The notes: generated from the letters alone by a model not told the origin. A DNA stretch of 64,000 nucleotides from Advenella mimigardefordensis DPN7 (GCF_000521505.1 NZ_CP003915.1:2418001-2482000), one strand, 5' to 3'. Counted from the first letter of the stretch, positions 50,601-59,546 are shown. Numbers and translations: made by a program.

Positions 50601-51688
50601 AGATTCAGATTGGACACGGTAAAGCCCGTGAGGCCTGCTTTAGGCTTGGAGCCCCGCCCGGTTGCGCCTTCGTCACGGATTTCGCCACCGGCACCGGTAG
50701 CCGCACCCGGAAATGGTGCGATGGCCGTTGGGTGATTGTGCGTTTCCACCTTCATAAGGGTGTGAGTGACGCGTGTTTCGCTACCGTACCTGGGTGCCGC
50801 GGCAACCTGGCCGTTTGCGCTGAAGCTGGCAAAAAACCGGCTAGCGGGCCCGCCTTCCATGACCGCAGCGTTATCGGAATAGGCAACCACAGTGCCTTTG
50901 GGCTGCGCCGCATGTGTCTTGCGGATCATGCCGAACAGGGTGTCTTCTTTTTTCTCGCCGTCGATTTCCCAACTGGCGTTAAAGATTTTATGGCGGCAGT
51001 GTTCGCTGTTTGCCTGCGCAAACATCATCAGTTCGACGTCGGTGGGATCACGACCTAAATCACTGAACGAGGTAAGCAGATAATCTATTTCCATGGGTGA
51101 CAAGGCCAGGCCCAGACTGTCATTGGCCTCTTCCAGCGCTGCCCTGCCACGCGCCTGCAGCGGAATGTGCGCAAGCGGCTTGCCCGGCAATGTCTGCATT
51201 AATATTGAAGCATCAAAGGCCGCGTCCACGACCGTTTCTGTCATTCGGTCATGAACAAGCGCCGCAATCTGCGACAACTGCTCTGGTGAAAGTTTTTTGG
51301 CGCCCAGCAGCCCTTTTTTCGGAACAAAGCGGTATTCAATGCCCCGCTCTATGCGCCTGACGGCTGATAAACCACAATTGTGGGCAATATCGGTTGCCTT
51401 GCTGGCCCACGGTGACAGCGTCCCCAGACGCGGCAGCACCCGCAATACCAGCGCATCCTGCGCCGCCTCGCTTGCCACTGTAGTACCATAATCCAGTAAT
51501 TGGCTCAACCGCTGCTGGTCTTCCTGCGGCATGACGCCCTGAGTGAAAACGTGATGTTCGTAACGGGCAGTCACGTCCTGCACAGGCAACCCGGCCTGGG
51601 ACAGCGCCGCCAGCAGGCGCTCTTTCTGAAACGAGGTCAATGCGGCACAGCCGTATGCAATCTGGTGCTGATGTTGAGTATCTGACAC
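47627..51688 (-). CDS. purL: phosphoribosylformylglycinamidine synthase
   Basis: Large single-chain FGAM synthase of 1353 residues; it makes FGAM from FGAR and glutamine in purine synthesis. The N-terminal PurS-like part, two ATP-binding halves ([21 protein letters not shown] and [14 protein letters not shown] [12 protein letters not shown]) and the C-terminal amidotransferase domain ([10 protein letters not shown] with the catalytic Cys, MPHPERV) are in the right order. It lies upstream of guaB on the same strand, 102 bp away. No fault was seen. Confidence 0.97.
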   Translation of the reverse strand: MSDTQHQHQIAYGCAALTSFQKERLLAALSQAGLPVQDVTARYEHHVFTQGVMPQEDQQRLSQLLDYGTTVASEAAQDALVLRVLPRLGTLSPWASKATDIAHNCGLSAVRRIERGIEYRFVPKKGLLGAKKLSPEQLSQIAALVHDRMTETVVDAAFDASILMQTLPGKPLAHIPLQARGRAALEEANDSLGLALSPMEIDYLLTSFSDLGRDPTDVELMMFAQANSEHCRHKIFNASWEIDGEKKEDTLFGMIRKTHAAQPKGTVVAYSDNAAVMEGGPASRFFASFSANGQVAAAPRYGSETRVTHTLMKVETHNHPTAIAPFPGAATGAGGEIRDEGATGRGSKPKAGLTGFTVSNLNLPDIAESREATPYGLPDRIASPLDIMIEGPIGGAAFNNEFGRPNLLGYFRTFEQTVDGVRWGYHKPIMIAGGLGSIDAALTHKDVIPGQALLIQLGGPGMRIGMGGSAASSMSAGANTAQLDFDSVQRGNPELERRAQEVIDRCWQLKENNPIIAIHDVGAGGLSNAFPELVNDAGRGAIFDLQRVHLEESGLSAAEIWSNEAQERYVLAILPDDLARFEAIAVRERCPFAVVGVTTVERQLTVSDGQGLPGFADTKADSQAAGPAPVDMPMDVILGKLPRMQRQAEHKARKLVPMDVTGLDLADISLQVMRHPTVASKSFLITIGDRTVGGLCSRDQMVGPWQVPVADCAVTLADYESVRGEAMAMGERTPLAIGNAPASGRMAVAEALTNLAAADVAALEDIKLSANWMAACGFEGQDAALFDTVNAVSTLCQTIGLSIPVGKDSLSMRTRWDEQDQAKEVVAPVSLVITAFAPVADTRKTLTPQLVTDQGDTALILLDLGQGRQRLAGSVLSNVIDQYGSEVPDLDDPELLKTFFLTIRSLVERGMILAYHDRSDGGLLATVAEMAFAGHVGVSINLDMLTFDETSADWGDYKIRPEQVAVQRDELTVKALFNEEAGAVIQVRAEQRDLVLQALREAGLSRISNVIGAPNTSDQIEFYRDGRRIFGLDRVELGKAWSQVTYEIMKRRDNPASALAEFNSWDEREDPGLNTVIGFDPQEPLAAPFISSGIRPKIAILREQGCNSQVEMAWAFDKAGFDAYDVHMTDLLSGRTSLNDYQAMVAVGGFSYGDVLGAGEGWARTIRFNSALSAQFAAFFARPDVFALGVCNGCQMLATLADMIPGAQDWPRFTYNQSAKYEARLSLVQIEASPSIFFNGMQGSRLPIAVAHGEGFADFGLQGNINTVQTALRYVSNAGFVTEAYPANPNGSPQGIASVTTADGRFTIMMPHPERVTRNVMMSWHPDSWGEQDSGGDYTPWMRMFMNARVAIG

Positions 51689-52063
51689 AATAAAAACCGG
51701 AGTAAATGAAAATTGCCTGAACAGGAAAGCGCTATTTTATCGCCCCTGACCCTCACTCATGCGCAATAACCATGCAATTGCGATATTTACCGCAGCGCCT
51801 GAGCAAAAAAACGCCCCGCCGGCCGCCCGTTTCCCACAAGAAAATATTTGATACAATTTAACCAAATTTAGCCAAATATAGCTGAATTTGCAATCAATTT
51901 CCCTCTTCGTCTTTTAAAGCGGACCTAAAACACAAGCCGCCACCTGCGTCACCTACTTAACAGTAAATTTAGATATCGCCTCTAACTCATTAATAAATAT
52001 ATTTTTTTTCAAATCTTATTTATAATTGCGCTGACCCTGATCTAATTTGCTCGCGACGAACCT
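51689..52063. other. AT-rich intergenic region upstream of pbpG
   Basis: No gene is visible in these 375 bp between the divergent purL and pbpG. It is markedly more AT-rich than its neighbours. A TATAAT at 52021-52026 is a likely -10 box for pbpG, about 38 bp before the ATG, but its -35 is not clear. A set of phased A/T tracts lies further upstream. Confidence 0.5.
51853..51900. promoter_or_regulatory. phased A/T tracts (probable bent DNA)
   Basis: Short A/T tracts (AATTT, AAATTT, AAATAT, GAATTTG, AATTT) recur about every 10 bp, once per helix turn, with related 10-mers ATTTAACCAA and ATTTAGCCAA. Such phasing bends DNA. It lies about 165-210 bp before pbpG, and a role in its promoter or that of purL is possible. 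Confidence 0.45.
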
Positions 52064-52975
52064 ATGCAAAAATTTCTTAAAAAAACCCTGACCGCATGCC
52101 TGGCCGTGGCGCTGGCTACCGGTTCTATTGTACCTGTTTCCAGCTTCGCCCAGGAAGACGACGGCAGCCAGGGCTATGATGTACTGCCATCAGCCGCCAC
52201 CGTTGTGGGCCAGGCAGACAATGGCGGCATTGTTCGTTCCCAGGTCGCCTATGTCGTCGACCTGACCGATAACCGCATACTATATTCAAAAAATGCCGAT
52301 GTGATCCGGCCCATTGCGTCGATCAGCAAACTGATGACCGCGCTGATCATCACCACTGCTAATCTGAACATGAACGAACAGATTATCGTTACGGCAGATG
52401 ATATTGATCGCGTCAAAAAATCATCCTCGCGCCTGTCAGTAGGCACAATATTGACACGTACTGAACTGCTGCATCTGGCCCTTATGTCTTCGGAAAACCG
52501 GGCGGCTCATGCACTGGCCCGAACCTACCCGGGCGGCATGGACGCGTTTATCCGCGAAATGAATGCCAAAGCGCGTCAATTGGGCATGACCCGAACCCGT
52601 TTTGTTGAGCCCACGGGATTGTCGCCGCAGAATGTATCCTCTCCCCGCGATCTGGTGCGATTGATGCAGGCAGTACACCAGCAGCCGCTTATTCGCGAAT
52701 ACACAACCAGCGACAAGTATGAAATCGTGACCAGCAATGGGCGAGAACAGCGTTACCGCAATACCAATCGCCTGATCCGCAATAGCAACTGGAATATCCA
52801 CATTTCAAAAACCGGCTACATCCGTGAAGCCGGCGACTGCCTCGTCATGATGACTGAAATGGATCGTCGTCCGGTAGCCGTGGTATTGCTCAATGCAGAT
52901 GGCGGACTGACCCGTTTCGCAGACGCGGTTCGAGTACGCCATATGGTGCAGCAGGATTACCCCACCCTGCTATAA
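52064..52975 (+). CDS. pbpG: D-alanyl-D-alanine endopeptidase PbpG (PBP7-like)
   Basis: Periplasmic murein endopeptidase of 303 residues. The signal peptide (1-29) ends SSFA. The serine penicillin-binding triad is complete: SISK with Ser86, SEN in LMSSENRAAHAL, and KTG in HISKTGYIREAGD. The length and lack of a C-terminal amphipathic anchor fit PBP7 better than the DacA carboxypeptidases. It stands alone after a long AT-rich leader. Confidence 0.92.
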   Translation: MQKFLKKTLTACLAVALATGSIVPVSSFAQEDDGSQGYDVLPSAATVVGQADNGGIVRSQVAYVVDLTDNRILYSKNADVIRPIASISKLMTALIITTANLNMNEQIIVTADDIDRVKKSSSRLSVGTILTRTELLHLALMSSENRAAHALARTYPGGMDAFIREMNAKARQLGMTRTRFVEPTGLSPQNVSSPRDLVRLMQAVHQQPLIREYTTSDKYEIVTSNGREQRYRNTNRLIRNSNWNIHISKTGYIREAGDCLVMMTEMDRRPVAVVLLNADGGLTRFADAVRVRHMVQQDYPTLL

Positions 52976-53032
52976 CTGTTCTTACAGTCGAGCCGGATGG
53001 CAACCACAACCCCTGCCGTCCGGGCGCATTAT

Positions 53033-53749
53033 TTAATGCAATGATGCAGGCGGCACCTCGTCCTGTTCCTTATCATCGCCAGACTCCGCCGCGTAACGCC
53101 AGTATCGCAATGGCACGCAGGTTTTGAGTCTTTCAAACATTTTTCCAATCAGCACCTCACTAAACGAATCAGCCGAATTCATGGCGATGTCAATCGTCGC
53201 ATCGGCCTGCAGCAGCGCCATTCGTTCGTGCGCCTCGCGAGCCTGCGTGGACGGCACTGCCATATCCCTGTCCGCATGCAACAGATGAATCGTTGTATCC
53301 AGCGACAGATCCAGCGGATACGCCGGAAATGCCGCGCCAAACGTAATGATCCTGCCGGCTATTGGCTGCTCCAGCAAGGTGAGACCCAGCACCAGCGATC
53401 CCGCAAGGCCCACGCCGACCACGGCTGTAGCTTCACTCAATACCCCCTGCTTGTTCTGACCCATCTGAATGTCATGTTCCAGCGACTTGATGCTTTCTGC
53501 CAGGCGTGGAGCCAGTTGCACCGTAGCAGACACATCCGCTTCCGAACTTTCGGCGGCGGGCCATTGCAGGTCCTCTTCCAGGGCAACCACAGCAAGCTGA
53601 ATCACAGCATCAGGAAATTCAGCCCGGATAGTGCCTAACAAAAATGGCATATTCGTTAACTGCTCGCTCTCTTCATGCAGTATGTAAAACAGCTGACCGT
53701 GGGCGCCGCCTTCCGGGAGAAGAATCTGGGAAGTCTTTATTTCCGTCAT
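53033..53749 (-). CDS. YpfH-like alpha/beta hydrolase, apparently catalytically dead
   Basis: A 238-residue protein from the ATG at 53749. Its length and order match the YpfH/phospholipase-carboxylesterase family: QLFYILHEESEQL, EATAVVGVGLAGSLVL, TIHLLHADRDMAVP and ATIDIAMNSADSFSE. The nucleophile elbow, usually GFSQG, reads GVGLA, with Gly114 where Ser is expected. The catalytic His (usually in LGHAID) aligns with Asp194. Only the acid, Asp162, remains, and the HG oxyanion motif is altered. The frame is intact, so it looks like a retained pseudoenzyme. It is divergent from yqeY. Confidence 0.75.
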   Translation of the reverse strand: MTEIKTSQILLPEGGAHGQLFYILHEESEQLTNMPFLLGTIRAEFPDAVIQLAVVALEEDLQWPAAESSEADVSATVQLAPRLAESIKSLEHDIQMGQNKQGVLSEATAVVGVGLAGSLVLGLTLLEQPIAGRIITFGAAFPAYPLDLSLDTTIHLLHADRDMAVPSTQAREAHERMALLQADATIDIAMNSADSFSEVLIGKMFERLKTCVPLRYWRYAAESGDDKEQDEVPPASLH

Positions 53750-53812
53750 ATATATCTCCGAAAAAGTTATGCCATAATATGAAACTAATCTTACCATTCC
53801 CGGAATAAATTC

Positions 53813-54274
53813 ATGTCTTCTTCCCTCAAAATAGCAATATCAGATGCCGTCAAGGACGCCATGCGCGCCAAGCAGACAGCACGACTGGGCACACTGCGAT
53901 TTCTGCAGGCCGCTATCAAACAGAAAGAAATCGACGAACGCATTGAACTGAATGACGACCAGGTGCTGGCCATCGTCGAAAAACAGGTCAAGCAACGCAA
54001 GGAATCTATCACCGCGTTTGAAAATGCCGGTCGTACTGAAACCGCCGAAGCAGAAAAGGCCGAGCTTGAAGTGTTGCGGGAATTCCTGCCGGAAGAAGCA
54101 TCAGAACAGGAAGTGACCGAGGCAATTGACGCTGCGCTTACGCAGGTGACAGCTGACGGCGTGACGGGTCCGGCAATCATGGGCAAGGCCATGGCCGTTC
54201 TCAAGCAAAAGCTGGCAGGCCGCACAGACATGGCGGAACTGTCAAAGCGCCTGAAAGACCGGCTTAAACCCTGA
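53813..54274 (+). CDS. yqeY: GatB/YqeY domain protein
   Basis: A 153-residue helical protein related to the tail domain of the tRNA amidotransferase subunit GatB. ISDAVKDAMRAKQTARLGTLRFLQAAIKQKEID and LREFLPEEASEQEV (each in part) are conserved, as is TGPAIMGKAMAVLKQKLAGR. The family may aid aminoacylation, but the role is unsettled. It usually sits beside rpsU and dnaG; here neither is present. Confidence 0.9.
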   Translation: MSSSLKIAISDAVKDAMRAKQTARLGTLRFLQAAIKQKEIDERIELNDDQVLAIVEKQVKQRKESITAFENAGRTETAEAEKAELEVLREFLPEEASEQEVTEAIDAALTQVTADGVTGPAIMGKAMAVLKQKLAGRTDMAELSKRLKDRLKP

Positions 54275-54404
54275 ATCGCTTCATTGAAAAATCACACCCG
54301 GTCGTTGCTGCGATATATGGCTTATCTGTTTGCACACACCGGGCGTCCCCATACTCCCCGGCACCCGCCCTGCCGCCACTAAAGTCCGGCCGCAGACAAC
54401 CCCG

Positions 54405-55469
54405 CTACAGCAATAATAGCTGCGCCTCCACTTCGTCAATATCCGCAAAAGCGCTGATACCCAGGCCAATCAGCCGATACAGCGACTGACGCTTATCCAG
54501 CTCAACCCGTTCCAGCAGCGAGGCTGCGGCCTGCCTGACTTCATCCAGCGAATAAATCGGACTGGAATAGGTCTGCGATCGGGTCACGATCCTGAATGAT
54601 GCGCTCTTGAGCTTGAGCGTGACGGTGCGACCAAACTTGCGTTTGCGCAGCACCTGATCCCATAATTTTCTGGCAATGGCATCCAGCGGATCCTGGAGCT
54701 GCAGATAAGGTAAATCCCGGTCAAAGGTCGTTTCTGTGGAGATCTGCTGCGACTCCTGATTGGTATCGACCTCACGTAAATCGATGCCGCGCGCCAATTC
54801 GTATAACCGATGGCCATAACGTCCGAAATGATGCGTGAGCTCCCACTCACTGCGCAGGCGCAGGTCTGCAACGGTCTTCATTTGCAGCCTATGAAATTTT
54901 GCCAGCGTCACCCGTCCCACGCCCGGAATCTTTTCAAGGGGCAGGTCCTGCAAAAACGCCATGACTTTGGAAGGCGGAACCACACAGATGCCATTAGGTT
55001 TATTCCAGTCCGAGGCAATCTTGGCCAGAAACTTATTGGGTGCCACCCCGGCCGATGCGGTAAGCGACGTCTGCAGAAAAATCTCCTCCCGTATCCGGTT
55101 GGCCACTTCTGTCGCAGACGCGATACCCTTGTGATTCTGCGTGACATCCAGATAGGCTTCGTCCAGCGACAGCGGTTCAATCCGGTCAGTGTATTGCTGA
55201 AAAATGGCGCGCACCTGCCGCGACACGTCGCGGTACAATGTGAAGTTGGGGGAGATATAAATCGCATGCGGGCACAGCTCCCGTGCCCGCCTGACCGACA
55301 TGGCAGACCGCAAGCCATATTTGCGCGCCTCATAAGAAGCAGCAACGATCACCGAACGAATGCTGTCCCAGGCAACAACCACAGGCAACCCCTTGAGTTG
55401 TGGATTTTCCCGCAACTCAACAGAAGCATAAAATGCGTCCATATCAATATGGACAATTTTTCGTGTCAT
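54405..55469 (-). CDS. dinB: DNA polymerase IV
   Basis: Y-family translesion polymerase of 354 residues. The catalytic carboxylates are in HIDMDAFYASVE and LSLDEAYLDVT; VVVAASYEARKYGLRSAM is the finger region. The helix-hairpin-helix LEKIPGVGRVTLAKF and the little-finger domain follow. The C-terminus ends AQLLLL, which might serve as a sliding-clamp contact. No LexA box was identified upstream. Confidence 0.95.
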   Translation of the reverse strand: MTRKIVHIDMDAFYASVELRENPQLKGLPVVVAWDSIRSVIVAASYEARKYGLRSAMSVRRARELCPHAIYISPNFTLYRDVSRQVRAIFQQYTDRIEPLSLDEAYLDVTQNHKGIASATEVANRIREEIFLQTSLTASAGVAPNKFLAKIASDWNKPNGICVVPPSKVMAFLQDLPLEKIPGVGRVTLAKFHRLQMKTVADLRLRSEWELTHHFGRYGHRLYELARGIDLREVDTNQESQQISTETTFDRDLPYLQLQDPLDAIARKLWDQVLRKRKFGRTVTLKLKSASFRIVTRSQTYSSPIYSLDEVRQAAASLLERVELDKRQSLYRLIGLGISAFADIDEVEAQLLLL

Positions 55470-55548
55470 GGTTCCAGACGGTCAGTTCGTATTACAATGA
55501 CATTGTAGCGATTCCCGCTAGCCCTCATTCCTGGTACTTCAAACTAAC

Positions 55549-55680
55549 ATGCAAAAATTTTTCGCAGTGACTGCCCTTCTCATTGCCCTTGCCGGTTGCG
55601 GTGTGCACCAAGGCCATTACAACGGTGCCCCGGCTTTGCCCAGCGATGCGCCACCTCCAACTTCTTTGCTTTCTGAATAA
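55549..55680 (+). CDS. very small lipoprotein (43 aa)
   Basis: A complete short gene: ATG at 55549, stop TAA at 55678-55680. MQKFFAVTALLIALAGC is a clear lipoprotein signal with Cys17, followed by only 26 residues rich in Pro and Ala (GVHQGHYNGAPALPSDAPPP). It resembles the small LptM/YifL-type lipoproteins in size and shape, but not with certainty. The next gene starts 3 bp after its stop. Confidence 0.7.
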   Translation: MQKFFAVTALLIALAGCGVHQGHYNGAPALPSDAPPPTSLLSE

Positions 55681-55683
55681 ATC

Positions 55684-56037
55684 ATGACGGGCGAACCTGG
55701 AATACAAACAAGCCTGACCCGGCCAATCCATAATGGGATTGAAGTACTGGCACAAGTCAACGGCCTGGCGCTGGACATCTATCTGATTGTGGAAGAAGTA
55801 GACTTTGACCGGATCCCGGATATTCTCCCAAAAGCGCGTTTTGAGCAGGACGGCCAGATCCATGTCTCCAGCCTGGGCCTTGAAGATGAACCAATAGAAG
55901 ACGAAATGGAATCCATTCTGGCCAATATGGATTCAGACGACACGGTTCTTTTTTTCTGCGCGGATACCGAGGCCTTTAATATAGCGCTTGATTTTATCAA
56001 TTACGCCGGCTCTCGGTCGTTTCTGCCCGTCAGCTAA
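55684..56037 (+). CDS. hypothetical protein, 117 aa
   Basis: A soluble, acidic protein with no signal peptide or membrane helix. GLALDIYLIVEEVDFDRIPDIL and TVLFFCADTEAFNIALDFIN (each in part) suggest an alpha/beta fold. I do not recognise it. It follows the 43-residue lipoprotein directly and is probably cotranscribed. Its last 105 bp overlap the tail of the helicase gene on the other strand, an overlap that would vanish if the helicase reading frame really ended near 56090. Confidence 0.65.
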   Translation: MTGEPGIQTSLTRPIHNGIEVLAQVNGLALDIYLIVEEVDFDRIPDILPKARFEQDGQIHVSSLGLEDEPIEDEMESILANMDSDDTVLFFCADTEAFNIALDFINYAGSRSFLPVS

Positions 56038-58314
56038 CACAGCGCTACCCGCCCACGGACACCAGGCATTACGAGAACGGCACGCCCTTTTAACCGCAAT
56101 GCAACGAGATACGCCGGCAACAGCAGACTGGCCCATCGCATTCCACCAGCCGACTATGCTGGCAGCAACTGCACCCGGGCGGCGGACCGCCACTTTATTA
56201 TCACGCAGTAGTTCCTGCACAAACACCGACATGTTTTTCCGATCTTGCGGCACCAGCAACCACACGTGTTTCCTGGCGCGCGTGAGTGCGACGTAAAACA
56301 ATCTGCGCTCGTCAGCATGCTCAAAGCGCTCCGGCTGCGGCAGAAAGGATTCGATCACAGGATCAGCTTGCCTGCCTGGCGGAAAGCCATAAGTCCCCGC
56401 AGCCATATTCAAAATCAAAACATAATCAGCTTCCAGCCCCTTGGATGCATGCACCGTGCTGGCGCTGATCCGCAAGCCAGGATAATGCCTGGCATAAGCG
56501 TTCAACTTGTGACTGTCCGGCAGCAAATGCGCAAATCGCGCCAAAATAAGCACCGCGCTTTTTTGCGTCGATTGCGCCTGCTGCAGCCTTGACAGGATAA
56601 CCGCCAGGCCATCCTGCTGCCGGGCAACCGTAATGACGTGTGGTTTGTCGTTGTTCGTAGCAAACAGCTGCTTGCGATTCTGGGATGGGTTTTTCATCAG
56701 AAAGCCGCTACTGACTTGACACAAGGCCTGATTGAAGCGAAACGTACGACTCAGGGGCACGATTCTGGCCAGAGGATGAACCTGTTCAGCGAACTGCGTA
56801 CTGTATCGAATCTCACTACCGGCAAAACGATAAATGGCCTGCCAATCATCGCCCACGCAAAAAAGCCGCAAGTCCGGTCGTTGCCGCAGCATAGCCGCAA
56901 TCAGCGCAAACCGTGGTGACGAAATATCCTGGAACTCATCAATCAAAATATCACGCCAGGGAACCATAAAGCGACCAGTGGCGACATACTGCGTTGCCCT
57001 TGCGATCATCTCATCAAAATCAATATCGCCATGCGTATCCAGACGTGCCTGATAGGCACTCGCCAGCGGCTGCATCAACTTCGTGATCACCGAGAGACGA
57101 CGCCGCTGACAAGGGGTCTTCAGTTCAGCCGGTTCGGTGTTGGCAACCGCTAGCGACCTGAATTGACGATAGAGCGGCAACACCGTTGCCAGCATCTCCA
57201 CCAGCGATGACCAGCGCGCAGAATCAAATAAGCCTTGCAGGCAGGCACGATACCGGCTTTGCTGCCACTGCGTGTTTTGATATGAATTACTTTGACTTTG
57301 CCCATTCCCGGTGCGACATGATGTCTTGTCTACCGCACTTATCTGTGCAGGTTCATCACATTCCCACAGCAAGCGATTTAATCGCTCAATCAATTGCCAG
57401 ATATCGAATACATAGCCCGGCTCTTCCCAAAGAATAATATGACGAGTGCCATAAGTCTGGTGAATGCCCGCAAGCCGATGCGACAGCACAGCGGCAGCGC
57501 ATTGCTCATCTGCAGGCCTTGCACAATCGAATACATCAATATATACGGCTGTATTTCGCAGGTAAAAAGTGCTCCGATACGGGCGGCGTCGGGCCAGGAA
57601 TACTGAATGCGGATAATGTTTACGATAATCGTATTCAACGCCCATCAAACACAAGGCATTGGCCACCAGACAATCAAATGGATTACGCACAACTTCGCCA
57701 CGAAGTGTCTGCAAGAGACCGGCTGAACATGCGCTCAGGTAATGAGTGCGCTTCGTAAACTCGCAAGCCAGTACAAGATCAGGTTCCACTATCGCAAAAT
57801 ACTCAAACAACAAGCCAGCATAGTCTGCCGAGTTCGTCGCCAGCTGCAGCATTTGCTCATGAATAAAACCCGTCAACGCCTGCGGGTTACTGCAAAGCTC
57901 AGTCAGCACAGGCTGATTGCCTTCGACCTCACGCACGATGCGCAGACCGAGACTGTGAAAGGTGCTTGCCGTAAAGCCCTGTATTGGCCAGCGTGCTGCC
58001 AGGCGGCGTTGCAGGCGATCATCGATTTCCAATGCCGCCTCTCGGGCAAATGCAAGGCAGAGAATGTCCGCAGGCCGGGCCAGCCCATGCGCAATGAGAA
58101 ACGCCACACGTCCCGTCAGCGTACTTGTCTTGCCTGTGCCTGCCCCCGCCAGAACCAGTGTCGCAGGCGCATCCGATACACACGCCCGACGCTGCTCCTG
58201 CGTCAGTGGAGTACGCTCAATACTGTCGAACAAATCCGCGTAGCGCGCCAGACATTCGTCCGGGTTGTCGTTGCTGGTCGTAACTTCGTTGCTGGTCGTA
58301 TTGAGTGGTTGCAT
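55933..58314 (-). CDS. UvrD/Rep-family DNA helicase with an aberrant C-terminus
   Basis: Superfamily 1 helicase of 793 residues. Walker A is VLAGAGTGKTSTLTGR; motif II is ILIDEFQDIS; motif III GDDWQAIYRF; motif V ISASTVHASKGLEADYV; motif VI RLFYVALTRARKHVWLL. The core is complete to about residue 700. After that the sequence stops looking like a protein of this family. In the frame one base away, 56129-56173 reads CSCCQHSRLVECDGP, the remains of the Cys-rich ribbon common at this position. A frameshift near 56175-56200 is therefore likely. It may be a sequencing error or a true truncation. Confidence 0.82.
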   Translation of the reverse strand: MQPLNTTSNEVTTSNDNPDECLARYADLFDSIERTPLTQEQRRACVSDAPATLVLAGAGTGKTSTLTGRVAFLIAHGLARPADILCLAFAREAALEIDDRLQRRLAARWPIQGFTASTFHSLGLRIVREVEGNQPVLTELCSNPQALTGFIHEQMLQLATNSADYAGLLFEYFAIVEPDLVLACEFTKRTHYLSACSAGLLQTLRGEVVRNPFDCLVANALCLMGVEYDYRKHYPHSVFLARRRPYRSTFYLRNTAVYIDVFDCARPADEQCAAAVLSHRLAGIHQTYGTRHIILWEEPGYVFDIWQLIERLNRLLWECDEPAQISAVDKTSCRTGNGQSQSNSYQNTQWQQSRYRACLQGLFDSARWSSLVEMLATVLPLYRQFRSLAVANTEPAELKTPCQRRRLSVITKLMQPLASAYQARLDTHGDIDFDEMIARATQYVATGRFMVPWRDILIDEFQDISSPRFALIAAMLRQRPDLRLFCVGDDWQAIYRFAGSEIRYSTQFAEQVHPLARIVPLSRTFRFNQALCQVSSGFLMKNPSQNRKQLFATNNDKPHVITVARQQDGLAVILSRLQQAQSTQKSAVLILARFAHLLPDSHKLNAYARHYPGLRISASTVHASKGLEADYVLILNMAAGTYGFPPGRQADPVIESFLPQPERFEHADERRLFYVALTRARKHVWLLVPQDRKNMSVFVQELLRDNKVAVRRPGAVAASIVGWWNAMGQSAVAGVSRCIAVKRACRSRNAWCPWAGSAVLADGQKRPRAGVIDKIKRYIKGLGIRAEKKNRVV

Positions 58315-58325
58315 TCGGTGTCTGG

Positions 58326-58347
58326 GTTGATATTGGCCAATACCAAC
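58326..58347. promoter_or_regulatory. 22-bp inverted repeat just upstream of the helicase gene
   Basis: The centre is the perfect 12-mer TATTGGCCAATA (58331-58342); it is extended by GTTG and CAAC with one mismatched pair. It lies 12 bp before the helicase start codon, so a bound protein would block transcription or the mRNA would fold over the ribosome site. Confidence 0.5.
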
Positions 58348-58475
58348 AGATTAATGAATGCAAGCCAATGCCGGCGTTATATGCGGGCTTTTTTATCCTC
58401 TGTGCTATTCGCACATTGGTTGATCTTTACTCGGCGGATTGAACTGGTATGGCTTTCCTGAACAAGGATCACGCA
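58348..58475. other. intergenic part without a gene
   Basis: Part of a 321-bp gap between the helicase start and the end of the next gene. Apart from the inverted repeat and terminator listed separately I see nothing in it; promoters for the helicase are not clear. Confidence 0.4.
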
Positions 58476-58513
58476 GAAAAAAAACCGATAGCGTCGTAAC
58501 GGTATCGGTTTTT
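58476..58513. terminator. bidirectional terminator
   Basis: AAAAACCGATA (58480-58490) and TATCGGTTTTT (58503-58513) form an 11-bp stem with a 12-nt loop. On the minus strand eight T in a row follow the stem core; it ends the transcript of the exported protein gene at 58636-59034. Confidence 0.85.
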
Positions 58514-58635
58514 CTATAGCAATTGGCAGGCAGATCTGCATGATGACGTAAACAGCTGTCGAAACTGCTCGCGCTATTTATGCCTGCAGATCACGCCTTT
58601 GGCCAGGCAACATGACACCGGCCACGCGCCAGCGA

Positions 58636-59034
58636 TTAAGGCTTGGGTCGGGACAGATCCTGAGCAGGTTGAGCGTTACCACCCTGTTGCATAGGCACTG
58701 GCTGACCCGGCGTGGCAGACTGGTTCACTGGCTGACCATTAGGGCCATACACTGTGGTCGTGCTGGTACCCCCTGGAGGCACAGTGCCTGCAGGTACTGC
58801 TTCAACAGGTTGATTTTGTTGTGGAACCTGACCTGGTGTGACAGGTACTGTTGTTTCCGTCATACGCAGTGTTGGCTCAACATACATATCCTGGGATTTG
58901 GCCCAAGCCGAACGGGTATCCTTTGCCTCGCCCAGCGCATGCCGGGACAGATTATCTGACGGCTTAGCGGCGTGTACGTTTACTGATGCTGCAGTTGCGA
59001 GAACGATCATAGCGGGAACGAGAAATTTTTTCAT
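58636..59034 (-). CDS. small exported Pro/Gln-rich protein
   Basis: A 132-residue protein with a Sec signal peptide (MKKFLVPAMIVLATAASVNVHA, in part; cleavage after residue 22). The mature part is disordered and rich in Pro, Gln, Thr and Gly (VPQQNQPVEAVPAG, TTTVYGPNGQPVNQ). No domain is recognised. A good AAAGGGG ribosome-binding site precedes the ATG. It is a single-gene unit with a strong terminator. Confidence 0.75.
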   Translation of the reverse strand: MKKFLVPAMIVLATAASVNVHAAKPSDNLSRHALGEAKDTRSAWAKSQDMYVEPTLRMTETTVPVTPGQVPQQNQPVEAVPAGTVPPGGTSTTTVYGPNGQPVNQSATPGQPVPMQQGGNAQPAQDLSRPKP

Positions 59035-59291
59035 AGAAGTACCCCTTTAAAAGACATAAACAAAACTTATACGACTCTCATAATAACAACAGAATCACAG
59101 TTGAATGTAACGGAATGCATACAAATTGAACATATCACTTCTCGCAATGGAAAAAATGCTTACGCTCAACTCAATACGTTACAGGATATTCTTTTATTAC
59201 TATAACTGAATTTAATTAAAATAAAAGTGCATGATTAATAATCCGATACAATACAGCCACCAGACAATACAGCCTCAAGAGGAGTTCGTGA

Positions 59292-59546
59292 ATGAAAAAA
59301 CTGCTATTGCTTCTTGTCCCTATCGTGCTGGCCGGTTGTGCATCCAGTGGGCTGGACGTAACAGATCGCGGCAATTACGGTGTTAAATGCTCGCCTGATG
59401 CAAAAACGCCACCGAACTGGGAAATGTGCATGCAGACTGCCCAGAAAACTTGTGGCTATCAGAAACCTGTCAATATTTCACAACACAATCCTACTGGCAC
59501 CGGTTCACCAGAAGACACCTACTTCATCAATTTTCAGTGTCAATAG
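59292..59546 (+). CDS. small lipoprotein of unknown function
   Basis: An 84-residue lipoprotein: MKKLLLLLVPIVLAGC gives the lipid Cys at residue 16. The mature part has four further Cys (CSPD, MCMQTAQKTCGY, FQC) that could pair in the periplasm. AAGAGGAG lies seven bases before the ATG. No family is recognised. Its end overlaps the convergent methyltransferase gene by 20 bp. Confidence 0.78.
   Translation: MKKLLLLLVPIVLAGCASSGLDVTDRGNYGVKCSPDAKTPPNWEMCMQTAQKTCGYQKPVNISQHNPTGTGSPEDTYFINFQCQ

Noticed and set aside
50042..51058. Open frame of 338 codons on the plus strand
   Set aside because: Antisense of purL; no start signals or domain likeness.
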